From Ciborinia camelliae (lineage: Eukaryota > Ascomycota > Leotiomycetes > Helotiales > Sclerotiniaceae): DNA of 64,000 nt. Numbering within the stretch: position 1 is the first letter of the stretch; each line of letters opens with the position of its first letter. The DNA is taken from positions 2,830,556 through 2,894,555 of the forward strand of contig JANPYM010000004.1 in NCBI GenBank assembly GCA_025890175.1, given 5' to 3'. This document shows positions 24,744 through 35,411 of the stretch, one piece after another. The position numbers and the translations under genes are program-made. The notes below the pieces were generated by a model. That model searched no databases. It was not told where the DNA came from and worked only from the letters and a program-made list of their open reading frames with translations.

Positions 24744-25666
24744 CCTTTACTCTTAGAGAGTCTAAGACCAGGTAAGAGAAGAGACTTGCTGTTGTTTTGC
24801 AAAGGAAGAAGGAAGAGAACTCAAGTACGAAGTTGAAACTTTATAGAAGTTTTGAACCGGCCGATGGGGGATCTGGCTAGTATTCGTAGATATGCAATCA
24901 GATAAAAGAACTATGCATCCTCTTCAGAAGGTCAGGTTATTACGTGACTAGCTACATGGTATTCACTAGGCAGGGGCCTAGGCATGACAGCAATAATCTG
25001 ATTTCCGGGGGTTTCCCCACTTTTCCTCAAATTTGCGGGCTGTGTAGAAACTAGCGTCCTGTACGCTCAGTTCTGTCCCAATAAAATTTCAAGATATTAT
25101 CAAAACGAAGTATCCTAGAATATCTAATTTTGTCAAATGACTTTTTATTCATTGTTGTGGTAAGTCATTTGCTAAAGATGGAGAACAAACAAAGCCAATC
25201 GGATAGAAAGATGGACAAGTCGCGTATTCTCGCTTCGGGCCCCTGATGAAGGATGTAATCAATTACACATTATCATGAGCTGCAAGTGTTTTTTGATGGA
25301 TGTGAACTGTCTGATTGATTCCTAGTTGATGAAACAAAGAAATGATATCTATTGTTACTTGACTTGTAGTTGGTGAAGCAATATCAATGGAGGGTGGGTC
25401 GGGTTTCGGAACCAAATCTAGAACTTTCTTAAAACATGAAAACAATCCAAACTACATTCGTAGCAGGCGCTATTTCCAATGAAATTGGCATGCAATTATT
25501 GTGGGAGTTCTGATAATCTAAGCCAATCACTGAAAAGAAGGAAGGTACTACCAAAGAAGAGATGGGGAGTCGGGGTAGGTGTGTCGAGCCCAAATGACCT
25601 TGTGAGTTCCTAAACCATGAGGGAGGCTTTTCACACTGCTAACCCAAAGTAGTCAAGGCCAAGTGT
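24744..25666. other. intergenic, nothing identified
   Basis: Promoter of the broken minus-strand gene at the left end, then AT-rich sequence without coding signs. Confidence 0.5.
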
Positions 25667-28600
25667 GTAGATGAGCAACAAAAGAGAATATTTCGATATG
25701 ACTGACTAGGTAAGATTCAATCCACGCCACAAGATTTCTAGGTGGGCAATAACTTCAGAGAAAGGTCTTGGAGACATAAATCTACCCACTGACTACTGGC
25801 TTCCAGCACACGTGCCATTATCATCATATGGGTAACAACTTAACAGTAAAGAGAATCCAATAGCTGGGGTTCTAGGGCCCATGCGCAGACGTGCAACAAA
25901 ACAGACACTTTCAATATGAGTAGTAGAAAAGGTTCACAAGCCTCCCGCTGGATGAAAAGGTGGCATGATTTTGGAACCTATCAAGGTTATCTGCGCAAAA
26001 GGCTCCAGATGGAAAGATCAAGATATTCAACATTGTAGAATCACTTGTTATTACTGGCTGTTTGATTAAGACACTAGATTTTAGATGTGCAACAAATTGG
26101 AGGGCTTCTTGTGACTAGGCATAAATTCATAGCACATGATATCTATTGTCGATATCCAACTCACTTTTATATATTCAGATGAGTGCTGTAATCACTGAGT
26201 GGTAATTACTTTTACCTAGGTTGCAATTGGCAGCTGGTTCGGTTCAACAGCAGATAATCATGGCCCAAAAACTTGTAAAATAAAATACTTAACCATGTCA
26301 CTTCCACCCAGGATCCAATAGATGTAAAAAAAGAGCGTGAGATTTAGGATACAATTTCAGATCTCAAGTCCCAAATATCTTATCTGGAGTAGGGAAAGGC
26401 CTCCCAGTCAAAGTTAGATGCCTCGTCGTATGATAATATTCAAAATGTGAATCCATAGGGCATGTGATACAGAACGGGGAATGGGCAGTAGTTAAGCACT
26501 TAAAATTGGCCGCTAAACCCAAATCCCGCTTCTGAGTTTCTTATTTTAGAAACACGAAATTCAGATGTGCAACAAAAAGATGCAGAAAGCAGTATGCCTT
26601 GTGAGTGGCTCTGGCCAAACACTAAAAATTCAGATATGCAACAATGGCGATGACCAGTGCAGGTAGAGGGTGTCAGCGGCCAGAGAAAGCGGAATTAGAT
26701 AGAATTACAACTAGAAAGTTGGCAGCTAGACCCAAACCCTTAATTCCCGGCGAGGCAACAAAACAGTGCTATGAGCATCTTGAATGGTTCGCTTCAAAAG
26801 TGGGATTTTCAGACGTGCAACATATTGCACGATAGGCGGAATTATAGCGTGTTGTGGATTCAAAAATGGATTTAATCATGAATTGAGATGGTGATTTGAT
26901 ACAACCCGGTGAGTCACCACGTAACCATGTCATTCTTTCTATCAATGATTGGATAGACTAAAATATCAGATATGCAACAAGACAGAGAAAGACTGCAGCT
27001 ATGGGGTTGAATCAATTGCTCCGGTAAGACTTGAAGAAATATTGATGCCAGTTCATGAACTTGGCTTCCTTTCAGACTCACTTCCATGAAACTCTATCTT
27101 CGATAAAAAGAATCTATACTAGGTACTTAATATTTTGTACAAAACCTACCAAATGAAAGCGGCGAAGATTAATGAGAGCTTTTAAACACATTCAGTCCAC
27201 AAGCGTAATCTTTAAACCAGATCTGGGGGGGAAGTCAGAACCTAAGATGTGGCAAAACATTGCCTTCAACTGAAAAGTAAAGTCACGCCGCTTTTCTTGT
27301 AGACATGCAACATTTGGGCTTTGACTTGGAGACTGTTCGTCTCACGTGCGATTCATTGTAGACGTGCAACATTTAATCTATCACTTGGGTCACATGAGGG
27401 CTTGAGCTAGGAGCACTGTGAATTCTATCCTATAAGATTGATGAAGCATCCTCTCAAGGCACGTGTGTAGACGAGCAACAAATCTGAATTAATCTTAAAA
27501 TCAAGGTGAGGGCCAGCTACACGTGTTTTGTAGACGTGCAAAATTTGATACATTAATGAAGAGGCTACCTCACCTCGATAGTAGCCTTGAGGATTCGAAG
27601 GCCGAGGAAGCACACCTGAGGTGTAGATATGCAACCTAAAATCTTGAGAAAACAATGGGTATTTAAACACACGTGAATTGTAGTGATGCAACAATACAAT
27701 CAAGGAAGAAAAAGAAATATTTGAGAACTAGTTCCTGTGGGGAAAATATTTTCCACAATGATGAGTTTGGAATTGCCAAATCCGGTCACGGTAGAATCAC
27801 TTAACAATATCTTTGATTCAATGGTAATTCTCAACACTCTGTATTTCATTATACTTTTTTGAACATATTTGGTTATGGCTGCAGGAAAGTTTGTTCTGTT
27901 GAAGAGGATCCTTCATTGTTGATCTTCAAGTGTTATACAGGAGGTATAGTGCAATCAACAACTTCATTCAAATATCTCGGTTAACCAAAATGTTTTTTAA
28001 TCACTAATAAGTCAACCATTCAACAGTAGCCTTCTAAGCTTCTGTTGTCTTGCTTCTTTTCATCTTTAGATAGCTAGTTCTTTTAAAAAGTCAACTGCCG
28101 GGTAAAGTGAAGGAATTTGAAAGCTGTGATAGGTATTGCCATCCTCACACCTCATTTTCATTGTGACTCTCATTTACATGCAGATACCATATGAATGTTT
28201 TGAGATTGAAATGTAATCTTTCCAGCGATGAGATATTAGGCAATAAATCAGAAATTACGCAGGTCGAAGCTGATCGTCAAGAAGGGTTGAATCACCAGGC
28301 AATGCCTCTGTAGCGCGATGAAACTCTGTAGTGTCTTCAATACCAAACTATCTTGACCGATTCTGGCGGAATGGACTGATCGAAAGGCGGCCACGGTAGA
28401 TATGCAAAGAAAAAATACAGACAGGCAGTAATACATATCCTCATTAGTTCTTTGATCTTCCTGCCAGAAGTAAGGGGATATAAAGCAGCCTCGCCGTTTT
28501 ATGATCTGCAACAATACGAAGAGGAAATCACGAGTAGTCTTCCCAATTGGCTCAAAGGCTTTTCTTTCATCTCTTGCCTCGTTAGCACCAGCTATAAGGG

Positions 28601-30278
28601 AATCTAAAGCAGCCTCACCGTTTTAAGATCTGCAACAATACAAGGACAGAGTCACGAGTTCCCTTCTTCATTGGCTCAACTATTCCTTCCGCCTTGCCTT
28701 GCCTCCTCAGTCCCAACTAGAGGGAATTCTAAAGCAGCCTCACCGTTTTATGATCTGCAACAAAAGAAGAGGAAGGTCACGAGAACTCTTCCCAATTGGT
28801 TTAAAGGTTCTCTCTTCCACTCCCTGCCTTTGCAAGGCGAGGCTTGAGGTATGTCTGAAGTCAGCCTTCTCCATTTATGATCTGCAACAAAACAAGAGAA
28901 AAGTCACGAATAGTCTTCCCAATTGGTTTAAAGATTCTTTCCGCCTACCTCACAAGGCCAGCCTTTAGGTATTTTGAAGCCAGCCTCACCGTTTTATGAC
29001 CTGCAACAAAACAAGAAGAAAATCACGAGTACTATTCCCAATTGGCTTAAAGTTTCTCTCTACCACTCCCTGCCACGCAAGACCAGGTTTGAGGTATTTC
29101 TTAAGCCAGCCTTGAGGATTTATGATCTGCAACATAACAGTTCAGGTGTCACGAGCATCCTCTACCATTGGCTATTCAAGTTTTCTGTCATCCAGGAGGA
29201 TATCCCAAAGCTGACGCAGTCGCAATCGCATGATGGGCTCTATTAGAGGGCGGAACTTGGAAAACGGCTATTTAAAATCTTAGCGTCTTAGTTTTTTTAT
29301 CTTATCCTCAGTTTCATTGAGTTTAGTCTTAGTAGTTTCACATTACATTCGATTCAAGAATAACATAAGAAAAAGAAATCAAAGATGCGAGACTGTCCTG
29401 GGAGGTGTATGTGTAAGTATAGTTAGGATAGGATCGAGTAATAAGAATGGTGAATAGACGAGTTTTTTTTCGAGTGATCGACTGCCAAGAAATGATGCTA
29501 TTCACAATTTCTGAAGTGCTCCCGGGCGTCAGTGAGCCCTGCAAGATGTTTTTATTGCGCCAACTATCTGATTGCCTGTTTTCAATCTAACATATGTCGG
29601 CATAATTTTACTTCTGTTGAACTACGAAAGTTTAATGGGATTTGGAGGATGGGATTAAAAGCTGCTTGCTTCTGCTTTCCCGTGGATTGACCAAAAGAAT
29701 AATAAGTAGATATATTATCGCCAGCTACAAGAAACTGAGCGGAGCCACTTCCAGGGTAAAAAGGCAGAATCCCAAAAGGCAAGAGGTCCCCTCTTATTTT
29801 GTGAGCTTATTTTCTGCCAAGCTTAACCTAATCAAGAATCTAAGATGGAAGGAGCTAACTACCCAGGTTAGTGGGCCCTCTTTCTGCCAGATGCATTAAC
29901 CACATCAATCCCATCATCATTCCCACCGCTTTATGACATGCAACATTAGAAACTAAATTGTAAGATCTTGGCCTGCCATTGGCCCCGATCTCCTACCCCC
30001 GTGACTTAGGGGGGCAGAATCACTTTTACTGCCAGCCCACACTCCATTCCACCGCTTTATGACGTGCAACATAACTTGATCAAAGGCAATAAAACTCTCA
30101 TCTATTGGATCTAGGTCATGTGCTGCCTATTCCATTCTCGGCGACTTCCTTTCTGTCAATTTATGACATAAGTCATGACAGATTTGAAGTAGTATGCGTG
30201 TCATCTATTGGCTCCGGGGGGTTTACTGCCATTGAAGCTTGTGGTAACTTATTGCCCACCGCTTTATGATGTGCAACA
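25667..30278 (+). repeat. array of at least 23 same-strand GAYNTGCAACA motifs
   Basis: The same short motif recurs on the plus strand only. The core is GCAACA, preceded by GAYRT or GATCT. Left set (13-bp form YAGAYRTGCAACA), starting at about 25668, 25886, 26082, 26562, 26631, 26810, 26967, 27300, 27359, 27468, 27531, 27624, 27681 and 28397, with some weak members. Right set (TATGAYNTGCAACA), starting at about 28500, 28624, 28749, 28876, 28995, 29121, 29932, 30058 and 30265. Several left-set members are preceded within 5-15 bp by CACGTG or a variant (for example 27464, 27520, 27671). Right-set members are preceded by CCACCGCTT or CACCGTT and often followed about 20-40 bp later by CACGAG and a CCAATTGG or CTATTGGCT box. 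The interval contains no credible gene. Function unknown; it could be a protein-binding array or a repeat-rich long non-coding RNA. Confidence 0.8.
28440..29170 (+). repeat. six-copy tandem repeat, unit about 125 bp
   Basis: The GCAACA cores at 28508, 28632, 28757, 28884, 29003 and 29129 are spaced 124, 125, 127, 119 and 126 bp. Each unit reads GCAGCCTCACCGTTTTATGA, then TCTGCAACAA, then about 12 bp, then TCACGAG, then CTTCCCAATTGG and a pyrimidine-rich CCCTGCC segment. Copies have diverged but stay easy to align. Most unit lengths are not multiples of three, so the repeat is not coding; small frames across it change frame from copy to copy. Confidence 0.9.
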
Positions 30279-31846
30279 TAACTTAATCTTGTCTTCTTGG
30301 CTCAAAAGCGGTATACGGCTCTCTCCACAGACGTCCAAACGAATAGCTTTACGATACAATGGCAGGAATCATCCTTCTTTTTGACTAGAATATCTGTTGA
30401 TATAAAATAGTTCTACGTACACTAGCTCGATACACAATAATAATATCAACAATAATATCTCTAACACCTTTCCTTACGTAATTTAAAAGATTTCGATTAC
30501 TTCTTTCCTCAATTGATACACACTACCAGACGATCACCACTGCTTTCTATAGGTAAAAAAAACACTCCTTCCTGCTACCAGAGTTTGCACAAGCTGATAG
30601 TTTTCAAATTTAAAGCAGTTATCTCAAAGCGAAATCCCAAGTCCCAATCAGAGACACAGAACATCCGAAGCGATAAACCCCTTTATTCAGTTCCTCTCCC
30701 GGTGACCTTTGTCTGCCATCCATAAAACGTGACAAGAAAAGTCAAAACATTATACTTTGTCTTTTGAGCCTGGATATCTATCCCCTTCTTGGACACCATA
30801 CAAAGCTACAATACTTCGATATACCCTCTGCGAATACTCCAAGAAATCTCCAATTCAACTTCAAAAATTACATTTACATGAAAGCTTTTGTAAATATGAA
30901 ATCATTCCAGCCACCGAATCTTTCCCACCACATCCACACGAAAATAAAAATACATCAAGCGCCACGAAATCAATACATCTATCAAGCCTCTCGGCCAGTA
31001 TTATCGGAAAATACCCTCTAATCACAATATCAACATCATGAAACCCATAAAATGTCACCGGACATAACACCCATGAACCTAATTCGCCACACCCATCACA
31101 ACATGTTCCACATTCAAAATATATGGTAGTCTACGAGTAAGGTCTTCGATTACTGCCTATATACATATGCGCACGAATCTTCCCCGGTTGACAATTGGTA
31201 TCCAATTTGGAATTCTCGGTTTGCGTGACGGGAAAGGACGACTTTTATAGAGAGTTAACTCAATGAGGGATAATGGATGAGGAAGGGAGGTGTCTTGAGA
31301 ATACATACTCACATATAGCTCTGCGTCGCATAAATCCTTAATCTCTGCCCTCGTGTTGCATAGGATTCTTTCGAACTCGATATCGTCAATTGCATCGTGG
31401 GAGTAACGAATAATCGAAACGGGATTCTGAATGGTCGATGGTCATGCATGGCAGCTGCACATAGCTGTTTTGGTATACTCTCCTTTGGCATTTTTTGGGT
31501 TGTCTTATGATTCTCTTTGAGGTATATCATGCAGAAGATTATGGGGTGGGATGATCGGTTGATGGTTTCGAATTGTTATGCTGACAGCCTCATTTATTTT
31601 TGGCACTTTTGCACCATGGTTATTAACTCACTGTGAATTGATAGGGTTTTTATACGATATACACCGGTTTCGAATTAAGAAGTCTACATTGAGGCATTAT
31701 CGCACAAGGAGATATGAGTTAGACTTTGAAGAAAGCGATTTCCCATGGAGGGGCAATCTGAGTGTGTTCCTTCCTCATCCAGAAAACACCTCGTCATCGA
31801 ACTCGAAAACTTACTAATACTATAAACGGAACTTATCTTTCCACGA
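30279..31846. other. gene-poor region, no supported gene
   Basis: Two overlapping plus-strand frames near 30757-31041 lack an ATG-led context and read differently in each frame. The minus-strand frame at 31309-31530 and the plus-strand frame at 31578-31817 likewise show no family signature. They might be remnants linked to the broken gene that follows. Confidence 0.4.
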
Positions 31847-31865
31847 ATGGACTCACGTCCTTACT

Positions 31866-32612
31866 ATGACCACAATGATGATCTCCCTCGCCTTCTACTT
31901 ACGCATTATAATACCCCTGTCGCAGCGCCCCCCCCCCGGGAAATGTGTCGTGCGGATAGTTATCCTCTTCGGATTTTCGTACGCTGTTATCTCGGAACGA
32001 CATGCTTCAACTTTTTCTAAGGACCTGACTGAAGGGACCTGACTGAAGGGACCGGGACAAGACATTATATTGGGTGGAACGTATTCGCATAGTGTTATAA
32101 ATGCGGCGAGTTATTTCTGCGTTGGTTTTACTACCAACTATTGAGGGTATTATGGAGTATGATGCTACGTGAGTTAATTTCTTACCTGGGACTTCATTCC
32201 CATTTGTCTTTTATCCTTTCTTTCTCTCCAAAGACACGTTCTTCACAAACAACAAGCTAATCCCCTCTTCCACATAGTGTCAGCACAGGAACCTTAATAC
32301 GCACCAATACCATAAAACCAATCGACGAAATGCAAGATTACCTCCTCAAAGACATCTCCGTCGCCATCTAGCCGACCATCAAACCTAGAATCTCCTTCTT
32401 CGCCACATCTAATATCGCTGCTCTCAGACCTCACCCCTAAGCCTTCTACCAATAATTTCCGAAACGTAGCGATCTCCGAACCACCCGAGTTACGAATCCC
32501 CGCGAATTTAACATTCAAAGAAAAATGGCCAGATGATGTGAACTGGGAAATAATATCAAGAGAGAAAGCGAGAAGAGGTCTGGACTATCTGTTGGGGAAA
32601 ATTCGAAGATGA
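31866..32612 (+). pseudogene. coding-like remnants of one or two broken genes
   Basis: Several segments read as protein but not in one frame. Frame 1 starts at ATG 31866 (MTTMMISLAFYLRIII...), with hydrophobic stretches, and ends at a stop within a 15-bp duplication near 32030-32050. A second segment follows, near 32060-32145, in another frame (DIILGGTYSHSVINAASYF). The ATG at 32101 opens a spliced frame (exon 1 to 32168, donor GTGAGT; exon 2 from 32278) that stops at 32371. Yet the next 240 nt are clearly coding-like in the +1 frame (FRNVAISEPPELRIPANLTF, KEKWPDDVNWEIISREKARR), ending at 32610-32612. A nine- to ten-base C run near 31931 adds frameshift risk. Either a decayed gene or base errors; family not recognised. 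Confidence 0.35.
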
Positions 32613-33212
32613 TTGACTCTATACTGGAGACTGAAGATGGGAATAGGATAGGGTGGAGATGAGGGCAGATACGCGAGCGAAGTTTTAGGAGGGAGTTTCC
32701 GGTAATGCCTAGTTTGATATCTGAGAGATCTCTGTATATTTCTCCAGGCTATTTACCTCGGACATCTGCTGCGGTTATAAGTACGACCTGGCTTGAAGCT
32801 ATTCCTTCCCGCAGATTTTCAAGAGACATCTAGAGCGCACTGACCCGACAGGTGTATTGGGCTCTACCAATCGTTAAGCCCTAGCTCCGGGAATCCCGAT
32901 TTCAGGGTGATAGCTGTTGAGAAGGAAAGAGAACTCTTCCTGGACTTTCTCCACATCACCCGCCCTTGGTTTCCTCACCAATAACCAACTCATCATTTTC
33001 TACGACTCAAACGATACATGAATCAAATAGTACGATTGGAGCAGAAGGCTGATGATGACATGTGTAAAGCTCGGTATATCTGAGATAATCTAGAATAACG
33101 AGAAATTCTCGATCAAGGAAAATAATATTAATAGTATAGTGAGGAGTTGTAATAATATTATTGTTGTAAGAACACATAAATGTTATACATTCACCATATG
33201 GGGAATATACTA
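32613..33212. other. intergenic, nothing identified
   Basis: No coding signs on either strand. The right end borders a MITE. Confidence 0.5.
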
Positions 33213-33716
33213 TACCCGATTTCATAACGTGTTTCCAAAACGTGATTTTTGATTTTATAAACTTTTTTGTTGAAATCAAATATTATTCATTTTTAACTTT
33301 TTTAATATAATTTTAAATTTAATAAATTTTTCAAATAAATATTGTTTTCAATTATTATAATAAATATAATAATTTTGAAATTATTTGATTGATTTGTAAT
33401 TGAATTGAAAATAAATAATTCAAAATATAATATTTTGAGATTTATAAAATTAAAAATAATGTGTTTTCAAATGGATATATATAATTTTCAAAATTATATT
33501 TCGAAAATTCTAATTCAATTAATAACGATTTGAATAATTTCAAAATTTTATTATTAATAAAACAATTGATTTTTTATCAAATAATATTATTTTTAATTAA
33601 ATTGAAGTTTTTTTTGATAAAGTTGTAATAAATTGAAGTTTAAAATTTTAACGAAAAATATAAAAATTGATAAGGTCAAAAAATCATGTTTTGGAAACAC
33701 GTTATGAAATCCGGTG
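33213..33716. mobile_element. AT-rich MITE with about 40-bp inverted ends and TA target duplication
   Basis: The left end runs CCGATTTCATAACGTGTTTC then CAAAACGTGATTTTTGA. The right end, read on the other strand, is CGGATTTCATAACGTGTTTC then CAAAACATGATTTTTTGA. The ends match over about 40 bp with few differences, and both sides are flanked by TA (33211-33212 and 33717-33718). The 0.5-kb interior is almost pure A+T (33250-33670) with no transposase. TA flanks and short length fit a non-autonomous Tc1/mariner-like element. The extreme AT content also fits heavy C-to-T (RIP-like) mutation. Superfamily is inference. Confidence 0.7.
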
Positions 33717-33718
33717 TA

Positions 33719-33757
33719 TGGATACAGGACTAGCGTGAAACGCTAGTTCTGTATCCT
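33719..33757. repeat. 16-bp stem-loop next to the MITE
   Basis: GGATACAGGACTAGCG pairs with CGCTAGTTCTGTATCC across a 5-nt loop, with one mismatch that is a G:T pair. It sits directly outside the right end of the MITE. It might be part of an older element into which the MITE inserted. Confidence 0.6.
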
Positions 33758-33902
33758 GTAGCATATAATCCTCACACGATTAATGTAGATATTATGTATA
33801 ATAATACAACAATTATAACCTCTAATTCACCTATCTGATTTATTATTTTTCCTCAGCACGTATTACTCGAATATATTATGACTTTTTTACTTAATGCGTA
33901 TA

Positions 33903-34163
33903 TCACCAGCTGCCCATATTTTCACTTCGGGCTCCCACCTTCTTCTGCGTTCCTATCCTACGACTAGTTTGGCACAATTGCAGCTTCTTCCCCCTCCTCC
34001 CCTCATCTGCACTCTCGAATCCATACCAGGATTCTTCATCCGCTATAAATGGCGATGCCTCTTGAATCTTTTGTTCCGTTTCCGTTTCCGGTTCTAATTC
34101 TTCAGCTACTGGTTGATCGATCACCCTAGGAGAATTATTCTCCGGGTCCGGACCGCCACTTAG
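33903..34163 (-). pseudogene. acidic coding-like exon, gene partner not found
   Basis: The minus-strand frame reads SGGPDPENNSPRVIDQPVAE, then ELEPETETEQKIQEASPFIA and ADEESWYGFESADEGRRGKK, and ends at 33903. Composition is clearly protein-like (acidic, then basic). There is no ATG; a possible acceptor (CTCTAAG) lies at the 5' edge, so it may be a last exon or a gene fragment. No family recognised. Confidence 0.35.
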
Positions 34164-34300
34164 AGATTAACATTGTTAATTCCTATCTGAATGGTGGAGA
34201 TGATATGATATTTTTAATTTTGCTGAATGCTAGTTAGTGACCAGAATAGAACTCTGATCTGAGTGGGTTGGGATAAAGATTGTTAATGTTCATTATATGG

Positions 34301-34347
34301 ATAGTATAGTATAGTATAGTATAGTATAGTATAGTATAGTATAGTAT
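34301..34347. repeat. (ATAGT)n microsatellite, about 9 copies
   Basis: Pentanucleotide ATAGT in tandem, perfect until the last unit. Confidence 0.95.
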
Positions 34348-34454
34348 GGTACCTTGAAGTGGTGTTTATCTCGACTATAATCTGCTCTTCATTGGTCCTA
34401 ACTCCTTGGTAAATCATCATATACATTAACATAACTGGAATCTCTTATCCTTCC

Positions 34455-34660
34455 ATCTTATCTCATCTCATCTCATCTCATCTCATCTCGTCCTGTCTCG
34501 TCTCATATATAGATATAGATTTAATTTAATATCTATATCCTTATCCCTCCTTTCTCTCTACACAAACTTGCACTTCTATATCAATTCATCCCATCCCATC
34601 CCATCCCATCCCATCCCCCCTAATCCCATCCCATCCCATCCCATCCAATCCAATCCTAAC
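34455..34660. repeat. pentanucleotide repeats (TCTCA)n and (CCCAT)n
   Basis: A TCTCA run lies at about 34460-34508 and a CCCAT run at about 34588-34645, both imperfect, separated by AT-rich sequence. Confidence 0.85.
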
Positions 34661-34772
34661 CAATCTAATCCTCATCCTCACCATAACTACATTACATTTT
34701 GAATCTGTCGGATCACCTCGGTGGTATTGTTGATATCAACGTAGTTTCATAAGTGGTATATTGTAATTGCAT

Positions 34773-34870
34773 ATCGATCGTAGATCGATCTGCAAGAGCT
34801 TATATGCCCGCTACGCGGGCATATCGGCCGCACGCGGCCGCGCCCCGGTGAATCTGCCCTGCAGATTCAC
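34773..34870. repeat. cluster of four consecutive perfect stem-loops (GC cluster)
   Basis: Four inverted repeats follow one another within 98 bp. ATCGATC pairs with GATCGAT around loop GTA (34773-34789). ATATGCCCGC pairs with GCGGGCATAT around loop TAC (34802-34824). CGGCCGC pairs with GCGGCCG around loop AC (34825-34840). GTGAATCTGC pairs with GCAGATTCAC around loop CCT (34848-34870). All stems are perfect. The block is GC-rich inside AT-rich DNA. This arrangement is like the mobile GC clusters and double-hairpin elements known from fungal mitochondrial genomes. Confidence 0.85.
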
Positions 34871-35217
34871 TGGTATCGCAACAGAATCCTAACCATAACT
34901 ACATTACAATACATTATTATTAAATAAATCACATATCTCACATATCTACGACACACCAACACCAACACACTATTGCACCAACAGCAACGCAGCAACACCA
35001 ACACACCAACACACCAACACACTATCTCAGCAACAGACTTATATACTAATATACTAACAGGTTTATATACTCCATCCATCTCTAGCATACCTAGCTTTTA
35101 AAACTTCAAGCCAAATACATTGTTACACTGCCAGTGTAGACTATACTATAGTATAGTATATTTGTTTTCCATTCCATTATCTATTGTGATTTTAATATAT
35201 ATATATATATATATATA
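34871..35217. other. intergenic with short ACACCA repeats
   Basis: Holds AACACCAACACACC-type repeats (about 34970-35030) and an (AT)n run (35193-35215). No gene. Confidence 0.6.
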
Positions 35218-35411
35218 GGTAGATGAGGTAGATGAGATAGGTGAGGTAGATGAGGTAGATGAGGTAGATGAGGTAGATGAGGTAGATGAGGTAGATGAGG
35301 TAGATGAGGTAGATGAGGTAGATGAGGTAGATGAGGTAGATGAGGTAGATGAGGTAGATGAGGTAGATGAGGTAGATGAGGTAGATGAGGTAGGTAGATG
35401 AGGTAGATGAG
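35218..35411. repeat. 9-bp minisatellite (GATGAGGTA)n, about 21 copies
   Basis: The nine-base unit GATGAGGTA is almost perfect over 194 bp, with two slightly altered units at the left end and one shortened junction near 35390. It lies about 140 bp downstream of the kinesin stop codon, so it may fall in or near that gene's 3' UTR. The unit is three codons long and opens a frame by chance. Confidence 0.95.

Noticed and set aside
28699..29246. Two adjacent plus-strand frames that repeat a YDLQQNK...PNW(F/L)K motif, like a repeat protein
   Set aside because: The repeated peptide comes from the 125-bp DNA repeat. Most unit lengths are not multiples of three, and the reading frame of the repeat changes between copies, so there is no selection for protein.
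25667..30278. CRISPR-like array
   Set aside because: Spacing is irregular, the repeat is short and degenerate, and the genome is eukaryotic; there are no unique spacers of constant length.
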